Below, one piece after another: positions 15,369 through 23,754 of a stretch of 35,467 bases of DNA (the stretch's first letter is position 1; every line of letters starts with the position of its first letter). Source of the stretch: Thermodesulfovibrionia bacterium (lineage in GTDB: Bacteria > Nitrospirota > Thermodesulfovibrionia > UBA6902); the NCBI GenBank assembly GCA_945786855.1, contig CALZGI010000283.1:1-35467 (forward strand), given 5' to 3'. Both the position numbers and the translations under genes were made by a program. The notes beneath the pieces were generated by a model. The model did not search any database. It was not told the DNA's origin and saw only the letters and a program-made list of their open reading frames with translations.

Positions 15369-15659
15369 ATGGGAACATGTGGTAGTTGCGGTGACGGAGG
15401 AGCAGGTCCGTTTTCAGAAGGGAAGGAGCTTGTGGAGTTTGTGTACAATGCACATGGAGGCGCCATAAAGGATCAGCCGATTCCAAATGGCGGACTGGAG
15501 ACAAAATGCCGTGGATGTGGAGAGACGTTCACGTTGGGCACTTTTGTCGGTAAATGTCCGAAGTGCGGCGGAGTTCACGCAGTTTCTCCCCCTCGAAGTG
15601 ATGATCAGGCGAACGTTCAGTTTGCCGGTGCAGAGTATAAGCTGCCTGAAGACAGGTAG
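15369..15659 (+). CDS. Small zinc-ribbon protein (hypothetical, 96 aa)
   Basis: The start ATG is set by AGGAGGTG seven bases upstream; an ATG 5 bases earlier runs straight into a stop. The protein opens with a Cys-rich patch CGSCGDGG and has a classic zinc ribbon later: CRGCGETF and CPKCGG about 20 residues apart. Between them are KELVEFVYNAHGGAIKDQPI and NGGLETK. Four ribbon cysteines should bind one Zn or Fe atom; the N-terminal CxxC may bind another. No enzyme motif is visible, and I cannot name a function. It is probably a conserved hypothetical soluble protein. A perfect palindrome lies upstream. Confidence 0.75.
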   Translation: MGTCGSCGDGGAGPFSEGKELVEFVYNAHGGAIKDQPIPNGGLETKCRGCGETFTLGTFVGKCPKCGGVHAVSPPRSDDQANVQFAGAEYKLPEDR

Positions 15660-15680
15660 ACTTTATGCAGGACTGAGTAT

Positions 15681-16022
15681 TCAGCAGGTGAGATGAAATG
15701 CGGCGATAACCCCGGGGAGAGCTACATTTTCATTATACTGATCGACGGCCTCTCCTGTTTTTTTGATTATTACTTTAATCCTGTGAGATGTGAAATAATC
15801 ACGTGTCTCTTTCGGGACCAGCATTGTTCCATGGTACCCGGTGCCCACGATCAGGAGAGAGGGATGCTCCTGGAATAAGCCCGGAAGATCCACCGGTTGA
15901 AGCACATGACCTTCTTTTCTCCACCACGGGGAGTGTACATGGCCCGTGTAAATAAGTACGTCTTTTGAATAGGTGTTCCCGTTGATGGTAATGCTTCCGA
16001 ATGAGTAATGCGTTATTTTCAC
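15681..16022 (-). CDS. Mth938/NDUFAF3-like domain protein
   Basis: 113 residues from a GTG start at 16022. The sequence shows the Mth938 (DUF498) fold: ITHYSFGSITINGNTYSKDV, HSPWWRKEGHVLQPVDL, LLIVGTGYHGTMLVPKE, and the last part GVIAAFHLTC. The GTGYHG loop and the WWR-GH motif are characteristic. In mitochondria the homologue NDUFAF3 helps assemble complex I. The bacterial members are stand-alone, with no agreed role. It is convergent with the zinc-ribbon gene and lies 52 bases downstream of the Nudix gene on the same strand, so the two could share a transcript. Confidence 0.82.
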   Translation of the reverse strand: MKITHYSFGSITINGNTYSKDVLIYTGHVHSPWWRKEGHVLQPVDLPGLFQEHPSLLIVGTGYHGTMLVPKETRDYFTSHRIKVIIKKTGEAVDQYNENVALPGVIAAFHLTC

Positions 16023-16074
16023 AATTCCGAAGAATGGCTTAAACCATTTGTCCCGTTCAAATACTTTCGACAGT

Positions 16075-16575
16075 TTATAACTTGAATTCGAGATACATCT
16101 TTATTTCATGTTCAAAGTTATCGCTCAGAATCCCGCTCCCGATATTGGTATTAATTTCTTCCATACTCCAGGGCCTTACCTCATCGATTTCTTCTGACTG
16201 AAACTTTATTTTTTCGTCATACACGCATGAATAGGTATACACAAGTTCGGTTTCGAAGGGGTTTGAATGTGTGTAAGAGTACAGGAAATGAGGAGTGCAG
16301 GCTGGTATGCCGAGTTCCTCTTCTGTTTCCCTGAGCACTGCATCATGGAGGCTTTCTCCCGCATTCACATGCCCGCCGACTGACGTATCCCATTTGCCTG
16401 CTGCCACATCCTTGTTCAGAGAACGCTTCTGAAGCAGCAGTTTCCCGTCACTGTTAAAGACAAGCACGTGCACGACCCTGTGTATAAGAGAAGGGTTTCC
16501 GTGAACTTCAGAACGGGAGACGGTTCTGATGATCTCACCTTTTTCGTTGACAACATCAAGCAGTTCATCGTGCAT
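16075..16575 (-). CDS. Nudix hydrolase
   Basis: 166 residues from ATG 16575, chosen because AAAGGAGTGCC precedes it; the longer frame to 16629 has no such site. The Nudix box is complete: GGHVNAGESLHDAVLRETEE followed by ELGI, matching Gx5Ex7REUxEExGU. The N-terminal MHDELLDVVNEKGEI and HRVVHVLVFNSDGKLLLQKR resemble the YfcD/isopentenyl-diphosphate-isomerase-like branch. The enzyme should cleave a nucleoside diphosphate linked to another group, substrate unknown. It is divergent from thiD, with 112 bases between them. Thiamine-linked Nudix enzymes exist, but nothing here shows that link. Confidence 0.88.
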   Translation of the reverse strand: MHDELLDVVNEKGEIIRTVSRSEVHGNPSLIHRVVHVLVFNSDGKLLLQKRSLNKDVAAGKWDTSVGGHVNAGESLHDAVLRETEEELGIPACTPHFLYSYTHSNPFETELVYTYSCVYDEKIKFQSEEIDEVRPWSMEEINTNIGSGILSDNFEHEIKMYLEFKL

Positions 16576-16687
16576 TGGCACTCCTTTATCCTTGAAATTA
16601 TTATATACAAGTTGATATAGTCTTTCCATGCGATTGGCCTGTGAACTGCCCGGCCCATATCTTTTGAACAGAGCTTCTTAAATCAAT

Positions 16688-17467
16688 ATGACGAATGTAA
16701 GTCGTAAAATCGCCCTTACAATAGCGGGATCCGATCCTTCCGGGGGAGCAGGTTTTCAGGCGGACTTGAGGACCTTCCAGAAATTTTGTGTTTATGGTAT
16801 CAGCGTACCTTCTGTGCTGACAGCGCAAAGTACGGAGGGAGTATACGGTGTGCACAACATTTCACAGGAATTTGTGTCAGCCCAGCTTGAAGTACTTTTG
16901 AAGGACATAAAACCCGATGCCCTGAAGACAGGAATGCTCTACACTACCGATACTATTCTCATAACAGCTGATACGGTACGGAAATACTTGCTTCAGAATC
17001 TTGTCATTGATCCGGTAACCGTGTCGTCTACGGGGGTCAAACTGATCGAAGAAAGAGGGCTGGATGCGCTTAGGGAAGAGTTGTTCCCTCTGGCAAAAGT
17101 TATTACGCCGAATATTTATGAAGCTGGTGTTTTTACGAGCAGAGAGGTGGAAAGTGAAAAAGACATGAAAGAGGCTGCCGTTCAATTGAGAGAGAGTGGT
17201 ACTGAGACCGTGATAATTACCGGCGGTCATTTAAAGCACAAAGCGACTGATCTTTTTTTTGACGGAGAGGAGTTTCTCGTCCTCGAAAGTGAACGGTATG
17301 AAGGGGAGTTCCATGGCACGGGGTGTGTCTTTGCGTCAGCTGTTACCGCCTGTCTTGCCCTTGGCTATGATGCCAAAGAAGCATTTATCAAAGCAAAGGA
17401 ATTTGTCCGGGACGCCATGAGGACAGCCGTTTCTATTGGCCATGGGATGAAAGTGTTAAATGTGTGA
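16688..17467 (+). CDS. thiD: Hydroxymethylpyrimidine (phosphate) kinase
   Basis: 259 residues of the ribokinase-like HMP kinase family, which phosphorylates HMP and HMP-P in thiamine synthesis. Clear signatures are IALTIAGSDPSGGAGFQADL at residues 8-27, VLTAQSTEGVYGVH, DALKTGML, VIDPVTVSSTG (usually VMVAKSG; here shortened), ITPNIYEAGVF, and the catalytic region GEFHGTGCVFASAVTACLA with the GTGC anion hole. Length is typical of ThiD without a ThiE fusion. No thi-box riboswitch structure could be recognised in the short leader, and no other thi gene is nearby. It is followed by a strong hairpin. Confidence 0.93.
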   Translation: MTNVSRKIALTIAGSDPSGGAGFQADLRTFQKFCVYGISVPSVLTAQSTEGVYGVHNISQEFVSAQLEVLLKDIKPDALKTGMLYTTDTILITADTVRKYLLQNLVIDPVTVSSTGVKLIEERGLDALREELFPLAKVITPNIYEAGVFTSREVESEKDMKEAAVQLRESGTETVIITGGHLKHKATDLFFDGEEFLVLESERYEGEFHGTGCVFASAVTACLALGYDAKEAFIKAKEFVRDAMRTAVSIGHGMKVLNV

Positions 17468-17469
17468 GT

Positions 17470-17494
17470 CATATCGAGGTTCAACCTCGATATG
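17470..17494. terminator. Perfect hairpin between convergent thiD and lytic transglycosylase
   Basis: CATATCGAGGTT and AACCTCGATATG pair perfectly over 12 bases around a single C (practically a 10-bp stem with a 5-base loop). It starts 3 bases after the thiD stop and ends 15 bases before the stop of the converging gene. No U-run follows on either side, so it may act as a bidirectional barrier or RNA-stabilising end. Confidence 0.45.
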
Positions 17495-17508
17495 AAATTA
17501 AACCCCTG

Positions 17509-18147
17509 TTAAATAGAATCAATACGGTAGCCATTGTAGAGATTTAGGACACGGTTGACATACTGCTGTGTTTCTTTGAATGGCGGAATCCCCTGATATG
17601 TTTCAATTCTTCCCGGGCCCGCGTTATAGGCTGCGAGGGCAAGGGCCAGGTCACCGTTAAACCGGTCAAGAAGGTACCTTAGATATTTTACTCCTCCATC
17701 AATGTTCTCTGTCGGATTGAAGGGGTCTCGAACGCCCATTTCACGCGCTGTTGCGGGCATGAGTTGCATAAGACCTATTGCTCCGCTTCTGGATCTTGCA
17801 CGGGGATTCCAGTTTGACTCAATAGTGATTACAGCGTTCACAAGAAGGGGCTCAAGGCTGTAAACTCTTGCCCTGTTAAATGCAATTTTTTTATAGGATA
17901 TGGACAATGGTTCACATGATTCACTGACCATTGACCGGGCCGCCATCATTCTTTGTCCCAGAGTTATTTCACTGCATTCTTCTGACATGCTGTCTTCATA
18001 AAGACAAATGCTGTTCGTCTTCATATTATCTCTGCCCGGGGGACCGGGGGAAACGCTGTCATACGTGGCGTATCCCCACCCCAGTCCGAGACCAGTAATG
18101 ACTATGGTCAGCAGTATTATGTTGATATGAAAATATCGGGTCATCAT
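17509..18147 (-). CDS. Lytic transglycosylase (SLT domain), exported
   Basis: 212 residues. The N-terminal hydrophobic segment (INIILLTIVITGLGLGWGYA) is a signal anchor or signal peptide. A poorly conserved Cys-containing region follows. The C-terminal half is a complete SLT goose-lysozyme-like domain: catalytic Glu110 in VITIESNWNPRARS, then GAIGLMQLMPATAREMGV, NIDGGVKYLRYLLDRF, and LALAAYNAGPGRIETYQGIP. It should cut peptidoglycan glycan strands non-hydrolytically, giving 1,6-anhydro ends, in the periplasm. The start is weakly supported; an adjacent ATG would change it by one residue. Monocistronic, with a 340-base upstream region. Confidence 0.9.
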   Translation of the reverse strand: MMTRYFHINIILLTIVITGLGLGWGYATYDSVSPGPPGRDNMKTNSICLYEDSMSEECSEITLGQRMMAARSMVSESCEPLSISYKKIAFNRARVYSLEPLLVNAVITIESNWNPRARSRSGAIGLMQLMPATAREMGVRDPFNPTENIDGGVKYLRYLLDRFNGDLALALAAYNAGPGRIETYQGIPPFKETQQYVNRVLNLYNGYRIDSI

Positions 18148-18494
18148 TTTGAATGATTACTATCGGTAAATAGAAAAATAAAGTATATATTAAAACCGTC
18201 TACGAAAACCGACTGGATTTGCAACGAGGTATGTTTATTTATACTACATATAGGTCATCTTTTGCAATCCGGTTTTAAGGAAATAAGGAAATTTAATATG
18301 CACAATAACGCAACAAGGCAGGTCTTCTATTCGTCGCTCTGTAATTGATTATCCCCCGTGAGGGCCGATTATCCCTGACTTTGCATCTCTCCAGAAGCCG
18401 TTATATATTATTTCATGAGTCTCGTATTTTCTAAAGGAATAACAGAAAAATGACGATAAATAATTAACATGGAAGACAACAGGTGAGAAAGCAC
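18148..18494. other. Intergenic region with inverted repeat
   Basis: No gene is seen. An imperfect inverted repeat pairs AAAACCGACTGGATTTGCAA (18205-18224) with TTGCAATCCGGTTTT (18262-18276) around a 37-base AT-rich loop. Further on, GATTATCCC occurs twice around 18348-18378. The stretch must hold the promoter of the lytic transglycosylase and perhaps of the next small ORF. Confidence 0.35.
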
Positions 18495-18806
18495 ATGAGC
18501 TATAAGATCATTATGCCAATCTATTATATCTGTTTTATTCCCTTAGCTGCCCTTGCGGCTGTTCTTATATCTTTTGGGAGAGGAGTCCGCACTTTTCTTT
18601 CCGGATACCTGTACTCCCGTGTTGATCGTGATACAGAGACCTCTGATGGACATACTGAAATGGAATGTTCAGATGAAAATCACTACTGGATCGAAAACCC
18701 GACAGGGGACTCTAGTAGGAAGCACAAAAAGTTTGTTGCGTCTCTGCCAGATAACAGTAGTGAAGAAGAATCACGCGGTGATACTGTTGCTGTACCTCAC
18801 TGTTAA
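18495..18806 (+). CDS. Hypothetical small membrane protein
   Basis: The frame opens with GTG at 18483, but ATG 18495 with AGGTGAG upstream fits better, giving 103 residues. One N-terminal hydrophobic helix (IIMPIYYICFIPLAALAAVL) is followed by a basic patch and a long hydrophilic Ser/Asp/Glu-rich tail (TETSDGHTEMECSDENHYW). The topology would be an inner-membrane anchor with the tail on one side. No domain is recognised. The tail composition is low in hydrophobics and the reading frame has some noise character, so this may not be a real gene. It converges with queF. Confidence 0.4.
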   Translation: MSYKIIMPIYYICFIPLAALAAVLISFGRGVRTFLSGYLYSRVDRDTETSDGHTEMECSDENHYWIENPTGDSSRKHKKFVASLPDNSSEEESRGDTVAVPHC

Positions 18807-18867
18807 AGGTATTTTCACATCTTTTCTATCAACTGTACGCTTTTTGATTATTTGATATAGAAATTAT

Positions 18868-19239
18868 TCAGTCCGTAGCCGCCCGGATAACCGTCTTCAC
18901 ATTCCCCCTGGGATTGAAATCGCCGATAACTTCAAGATATCTCGGCTTCAGCCTTTTCTTCAGGTCATCAAAGACCAGATTTGTGACGGCTTCATGGGAA
19001 ATACTCTCATTCCTGAATTTGTTCAGATAGAGTTTCAGGGACTTCAATTCAACAATGTATTTGTCAGGGATATAGTTGATCTTGATCACAGCAAAGTCAG
19101 GATAGCCTGACCGGGGGCACAGACAGGTGAATTCCGAAAATTGGATATCGATTGTGTAGTCCCTGTCAGGTGAGGGATTCGGCCACCGTTCGAGCTTTGC
19201 TTTCGATATTTCCTTTGCGCCATACTTTTTAGGAGCCAT
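18868..19239 (-). CDS. queF: NADPH-dependent preQ0 reductase
   Basis: 123 residues, the short single-domain (YkvM/type I) form of QueF. It reduces the nitrile of 7-cyano-7-deazaguanine to the aminomethyl group of preQ1 in queuosine synthesis. The catalytic Cys41 lies in [16 protein letters not shown], with Asp48 as the partner acid. The family QueF motif is seen as [20 protein letters not shown]. The C-terminal [12 protein letters not shown] is also conserved. The ATG follows the stop of the mechanosensitive channel gene by only 2 bases, suggesting translational coupling. The other queuosine genes (queC, queD, queE) are not in the window. Confidence 0.95.
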   Translation of the reverse strand: MAPKKYGAKEISKAKLERWPNPSPDRDYTIDIQFSEFTCLCPRSGYPDFAVIKINYIPDKYIVELKSLKLYLNKFRNESISHEAVTNLVFDDLKKRLKPRYLEVIGDFNPRGNVKTVIRAATD

Positions 19240-19241
19240 GC

Positions 19242-20306
19242 TCAGCTGTTCTCCTCTGATTTTTCCAGAATGACTGTTTGCGTCGGAAAGGCGAATTCAA
19301 TCCCCCGCTCTTCAAACTTCTCTTTCAGGGCAAGATTGATCTCCTGCTGAATGTCCATGTATTTATTGTAGTCACCGCTCAAGACAGAGTAGACCGCTTC
19401 AAAGTTAAGGCTGAAGTCTCCATAGGAGGCGAAGTGGGCACGGTCAAAGGCTGTGTCCTGTACATTCTCTATGACCTGTTTGATGATGCCCGGGATTGCT
19501 TTCACGTTCTCAAGGCTTGTCTGGTAGACCACCCCGAGTTTGAACACGATGCGCCGTTTCTCCATCCTCTTGTAATTCCGGATTCGTGAATTGGTGAGGT
19601 CTGTATTTGAAAATACGAGTTGTTCTCCCCCCAGGCTGCGGACTCGCGTGGTTTTGATTCCGATATATTCAATGCTCCCCATATATTCGCCCACGATTAT
19701 AAAATCACCGATCTCAAAGGGACGGTCAAAAAATATTACAAAATAACTGAAGAGATCGCCAAGGATAGTCTGGGCTGCAAGGGCAACCGCAATACCTCCA
19801 ATTCCCAGACCTGCAACAACAGCAGAAATCTCAAAGCCCAGATTGTCCAGGAGAAATGCAATACCGATTCCCCATATAATTACCTTTAAAATAGTGGAAA
19901 TGCCCGAGAATGTGTTCCGGGTGCTTGAATCCAGAGCTTTTTCCATTGAATAGGCGTTAAGGGCATAACTAATGATTGCCACGATGAGACGTACACCGAA
20001 AAAAGTCAGTAGAATAGCGCCGGTGACATTAATGATTTGATTTCCCGTTTCAGATATCTTCAGTCCCTTGGAAGACAGGTATAAGGCGCCAAAATAGAGC
20101 AGCGGGACCAGCTGTCTGCTGATCATTCGGACAAGAAAGTCATCAATGGTAGTTGCAGTTTTCTTCGACCACATTCTGAGGCGGTGAAGGACGATACCTT
20201 TCAGAACCTGAATCAGGAGTATGCAGCCCACAAATGTCGCAAGAAAAATGAGATAGTCCCGTACAGTGTTCTGAAAATAAGACTGTTGTAAAATATCCGA
20301 TACCAT
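19242..20306 (-). CDS. Small-conductance mechanosensitive channel (MscS family)
   Basis: 354 residues from ATG 20306, preceded by GGAAGAGGATTT; the frame opens 48 bases earlier without a ribosome-binding site. Several N-terminal membrane helices precede the pore helix region [20 protein letters not shown], rich in Gly and Ala as in MscS TM3. The beta domain follows ([40 protein letters not shown]), then the C-terminal cytoplasmic alpha/beta domain ending in [11 protein letters not shown]. The channel releases solutes under hypo-osmotic shock. It is upstream of and nearly overlaps queF. Length is typical of medium-sized MscS proteins. Confidence 0.93.
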   Translation of the reverse strand: MVSDILQQSYFQNTVRDYLIFLATFVGCILLIQVLKGIVLHRLRMWSKKTATTIDDFLVRMISRQLVPLLYFGALYLSSKGLKISETGNQIINVTGAILLTFFGVRLIVAIISYALNAYSMEKALDSSTRNTFSGISTILKVIIWGIGIAFLLDNLGFEISAVVAGLGIGGIAVALAAQTILGDLFSYFVIFFDRPFEIGDFIIVGEYMGSIEYIGIKTTRVRSLGGEQLVFSNTDLTNSRIRNYKRMEKRRIVFKLGVVYQTSLENVKAIPGIIKQVIENVQDTAFDRAHFASYGDFSLNFEAVYSVLSGDYNKYMDIQQEINLALKEKFEERGIEFAFPTQTVILEKSEENS

Positions 20307-20586
20307 AAATCCTCTTCCTTTTTGAGAGTTTGTTTTAATGAACATACTATCCAACAGTGATATTACTTGTCAATTGCCTGAGTAAAAATGTCGAATATGC
20401 TGTCAATAGGCAAAATAGGCAGCTTTATAATTGCATGATAAATGTATATGTTATTGTTCACTCTTCCTGTAGCATAGATAGAGACAATTATGCTGATACA
20501 AAATAGGCGACAGCAGACATCAGTCGAACCTTATGCATGGAATGAGCACGAAAAAATAGATGAATACTTATTGAGGGAGGAAGATC

Positions 20587-21615
20587 ATGAATGTGTATGG
20601 CAGGGGAACGAAAAGTGTATTTTTTGTTTTACTTTTTACGGCAGTCGTTTTTTTCAATACAGCCCTGGCTGATGAGGTTGTGCTTGAGAACGGTGACAGA
20701 CTGACCGGTACGGTAACGTTCATGGAAAAGGGCACGCTCACCCTTGAGACGGGATATTCCGAGCCGATAAAAATCCAGACATCAAAGATCAAACGTTTGA
20801 AGACTGAAAATCCCGTCGAGGTTCATCTCGAGAGCGGGGAAATATTGAAAGGTGAACTGAACACCGATGAGAAGGGTGATGTGGTCATAGGGGGAACTGA
20901 AGAGCGGGGAACAGCAGTTTTCGGGCTGGACAGGATTATGGCGGTGAATCCTCCGCCTGTTGAACCGCCCAGATGGAAAGGAAGCGTTCTTGCGGGGGCA
21001 AGTACCCAGACCGGGAATTCGGAGAACACAAATATTACATTCGGTGCTGATGCTGCGAGAAGGACTGAGCGTGACCGGTATAACCTCAGGTTTCTCTATA
21101 ATTATTCGAAAGAAGATGAAGAGGTTACCGCTCGAAGCTATTACGGTGCAGGGAAATATGACTATTTTTTCACAGAGAAGTTTTACGGGTATCTGAGTGT
21201 GGAACTGCTGAAAGACACTTTCAAGGATTTGAATCTTCGTACCATAGTCGGCCCGGGAGTTGGATATCAGGTCTGGGAGGATGACATCAGGTTCCTTGCT
21301 GTTGAGGCAGGTGTGGCGTACTTTTCCGAGGATTTGAAAAAAGATGGGGACAGAGACTGGATTACTGCACGGCTTGCTGCTGATTTGAGTTACAGGATCG
21401 GGAAAGCGGTCATTTTTACAAATCAATTTGTTATCTGGCCCAGCCTGGAAAATGGCAAGGACTATAAACTCAGGAATGAAGCTGCCCTTAATTCACCGTT
21501 AGGCGCAGGCTGGTCATTGAGGATTGCGAATATTCTTGAGCATGACGGGAACCCCCCTGAGGATATAAAAAGAAACGACTGGTACTGGATCCTGGGGCTT
21601 CAGTATGCTTTTTAA
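20587..21615 (+). CDS. DUF481-domain outer-membrane protein (YdiY-like)
   Basis: 342 residues behind a good ribosome-binding site (GAGGGAGGAAG). A signal peptide ends at NTALA. The first 110 residues contain two small beta repeats: VVLENGDRLTGTVTFMEKGT and VHLESGEILKGELNTDEKGD. The remainder is a DUF481 beta-barrel (GSVLAGASTQTGNSENTNIT, RYNLRFLYNYSKEDEEVTAR, GPGVGYQVWEDD) ending WYWILGLQYAF. The terminal aromatic residue is the usual barrel-assembly signal. The family is thought to be salt-induced or porin-like, but no substrate is known. The gene appears monocistronic; its 280-base upstream region shows no clear promoter. Confidence 0.88.
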   Translation: MNVYGRGTKSVFFVLLFTAVVFFNTALADEVVLENGDRLTGTVTFMEKGTLTLETGYSEPIKIQTSKIKRLKTENPVEVHLESGEILKGELNTDEKGDVVIGGTEERGTAVFGLDRIMAVNPPPVEPPRWKGSVLAGASTQTGNSENTNITFGADAARRTERDRYNLRFLYNYSKEDEEVTARSYYGAGKYDYFFTEKFYGYLSVELLKDTFKDLNLRTIVGPGVGYQVWEDDIRFLAVEAGVAYFSEDLKKDGDRDWITARLAADLSYRIGKAVIFTNQFVIWPSLENGKDYKLRNEAALNSPLGAGWSLRIANILEHDGNPPEDIKRNDWYWILGLQYAF

Positions 21616-21786
21616 GGAATATTAAATGTATGTACCCGCGGTTTTCTGTTTGCGAAGATAATTATTGATCTGGTATCGAAAAGTGAAAGAACCGGCGGGA
21701 ATGCAGAGGCATCAGGGCTGAGCCTTTCTGATCAGGAATATATGTTCGTCCCGTGACAAATATATTAGATTGCCTGTTTCAGTGAC

Positions 21787-21815
21787 TTGCGACAAGGCCT
21801 GCTATCATTTATACT
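21787..21815 (+). promoter_or_regulatory. Sigma-70 promoter for treZ-treY
   Basis: TTGCGA (-35, 21787-21792), a 17-base spacer, and TATACT (-10, 21810-21815). Predicted start near 21822, giving a leader of about 45 bases before the treZ ATG at 21867. Confidence 0.6.
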
Positions 21816-21866
21816 CAATGCGTAGCTTTAACTTCATGCGCAGTGAATACATACCTGAAGAGTATT

Positions 21867-23687
21867 ATGATAGGTGCACATTATAAAGATGACCATGTCT
21901 GTGAGTTTACCGTCTGGGCCCCGCTTCTGAAAAACATTTCCCTGAAAATTCTTACCAATCCTGAAAAATTGATCGCAATGAAAAAAAATGGACAGGGCTA
22001 CTGGAACGTATCCGTAGATGGTGCTGTGCCTGGAACAGACTATGTATACTGCATTGAAGGGAATCTGGACAGGCCTGATCCGGCATCTTTTTATCAGCCC
22101 CTGGGTGTACATGGGGAGTCCCGGATTATTGACCATCAGAGATTTCAGTGGGACGACGCTGACTGGAATGCCCCTGCTCTGTCTGAGATGATTATGTATG
22201 AACTCCATATCGGGACCTTTACACCAGAAGGGACTTTTGATGCAGCGGCGTCACGAATCGGGGATTTGAAGGATATGGGTCTTAATGCAATCGAAATAAT
22301 GCCTGTCGCGCAATTCCCCGGTGAAAGAAACTGGGGATACGACGGAGTATATCCTTTTGCGGTGCAGTGCTCTTACGGAGGTCCGGACGGGCTGAAACGG
22401 TTCGTGAATGAGTGCCATAAAAAAGGAATGGCTGTGATTCTTGATGTGGTGTACAATCACCTTGGGCCTGAAGGGAATTACCTCCGTGACTTTGGTCCTT
22501 ACTTCACCGATAGATATAAAACCCCCTGGGGACAGGCAGTAAACTTTGACGGGGCCTACAGTAATGAAGTCAGAAATTATTTCATCGAAAATGCCCTGTA
22601 CTGGTTTCAACATTTCCATATAGACGACCTCAGGCTTGATGCAGTTCACGGAATCCATGACATGAGTGCCAGGCACTTTCTCCTTGAACTTTCGGAGAGA
22701 GTGAATGAGTATTCCGAGAAGGAGGGAAGGAAAGTTTATCTGATCGCGGAATCTGATTTGAACAATTCTCTTCTGGCGAAACCGAAAGACCGGGGCGGAT
22801 ACGGAATTGGTGGTCTATGGTGCGATGATTTCCACCATTCAGTCCACACGCTTCTTACGGGTGAACATGAAGGTTACTTTGTTGATTTCGGGGAGAAAGA
22901 ACATCTTGTAAAGTCACTCAGAGAGGGGTATGTTTATTCAGGTCAATATTCTGAATTCCGCAAACAAAACCACGGGAACTCATCAAAAGACATTCCTGCT
23001 GACCAATTTATTGTGTTTTCACAGAACCACGATCAGGTAGGCAACCGGAAGATGGGAGAGCGGCTTTCGACTCTTGTTTCCTTCGAATCACAGAAGCTTG
23101 CAGCTGGTATTGTGCTTCTTTCACCCTATGTCCCGCTCCTGTTTATGGGTGAAGAATACGGAGAGACTTCACCTTTTTATTATTTTGTCAGCCATTCTGA
23201 CACTCATTTGATCGAGGGGATACAAGAGGGCAGAAAAAAGGAGTTCGGGAGCTTCGGGCCGGGCGAAGAGCCTCCTGATCCGCAAGATGCAGATACGTTT
23301 ACATTGTCCCGGCTGAGATGGGGAAGGAGGGGTAGCGAGGGGCACCGCGTATTACTGAATCTGTATAGAGAACTGATCAGTCTTCGAAAGAGTATACCTG
23401 CGTGTGCCAATCCCGACAAAAGCAGTATGAAAGTATGGGCAGACAGGGGGAATGTTGTCTTTATGAAAAGATGGAAGGATGAGAGTCAGGTACTGGCAAT
23501 ATTTAACTTTAATAAAAGTGATGCAGCACTTACGTTTGATTATGGTGGTATGGCATGGCGAAAGGTTCTTGATTCGTCGGACGAGCAGTGGAATGGGCAG
23601 GGAACAGATCTGCCTGAGAAAGTATCCCACCATGAAAACCTTGTAATGAGAGCTGAAAGCTTTGCATTGTATACGAAGGACCTGTAA
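21867..23687 (+). CDS. treZ: Malto-oligosyltrehalose trehalohydrolase
   Basis: 606 residues from ATG 21867; an in-frame GTG at 21843 is also possible. The protein splits trehalose from the end of maltooligosyltrehalose made by TreY. An N-terminal carbohydrate-binding-like domain (FTVWAPLLKNISLKIL) precedes a GH13 barrel. Visible GH13 motifs: region I DVVYNHLGPEGN, region II LRLDAVHGI with nucleophile Asp258, region III LIAESD with acid Glu295, and region IV FSQNHDQVGNR. The TreZ-type WGYDGVYPFAVQCSYGGPDG is present. treY follows 67 bases downstream. No treX (debranching enzyme) or glycogen gene is nearby, so the glucan supply is encoded elsewhere. Product trehalose serves as osmoprotectant. 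Confidence 0.95.
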   Translation: MIGAHYKDDHVCEFTVWAPLLKNISLKILTNPEKLIAMKKNGQGYWNVSVDGAVPGTDYVYCIEGNLDRPDPASFYQPLGVHGESRIIDHQRFQWDDADWNAPALSEMIMYELHIGTFTPEGTFDAAASRIGDLKDMGLNAIEIMPVAQFPGERNWGYDGVYPFAVQCSYGGPDGLKRFVNECHKKGMAVILDVVYNHLGPEGNYLRDFGPYFTDRYKTPWGQAVNFDGAYSNEVRNYFIENALYWFQHFHIDDLRLDAVHGIHDMSARHFLLELSERVNEYSEKEGRKVYLIAESDLNNSLLAKPKDRGGYGIGGLWCDDFHHSVHTLLTGEHEGYFVDFGEKEHLVKSLREGYVYSGQYSEFRKQNHGNSSKDIPADQFIVFSQNHDQVGNRKMGERLSTLVSFESQKLAAGIVLLSPYVPLLFMGEEYGETSPFYYFVSHSDTHLIEGIQEGRKKEFGSFGPGEEPPDPQDADTFTLSRLRWGRRGSEGHRVLLNLYRELISLRKSIPACANPDKSSMKVWADRGNVVFMKRWKDESQVLAIFNFNKSDAALTFDYGGMAWRKVLDSSDEQWNGQGTDLPEKVSHHENLVMRAESFALYTKDL

Positions 23688-23754
23688 TTATGTGCAGCGT
23701 AACTTTTTAAACAGGAAATAATGAGCGTGATTATGGAGAACGGAAAATAAATAT

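Noticed and set aside
20490-20672. A 60-codon plus-strand frame overlapping the start of the DUF481 gene
   Set aside because: The DUF481 gene has the better ribosome-binding site, signal peptide and domain; this is a shadow frame.
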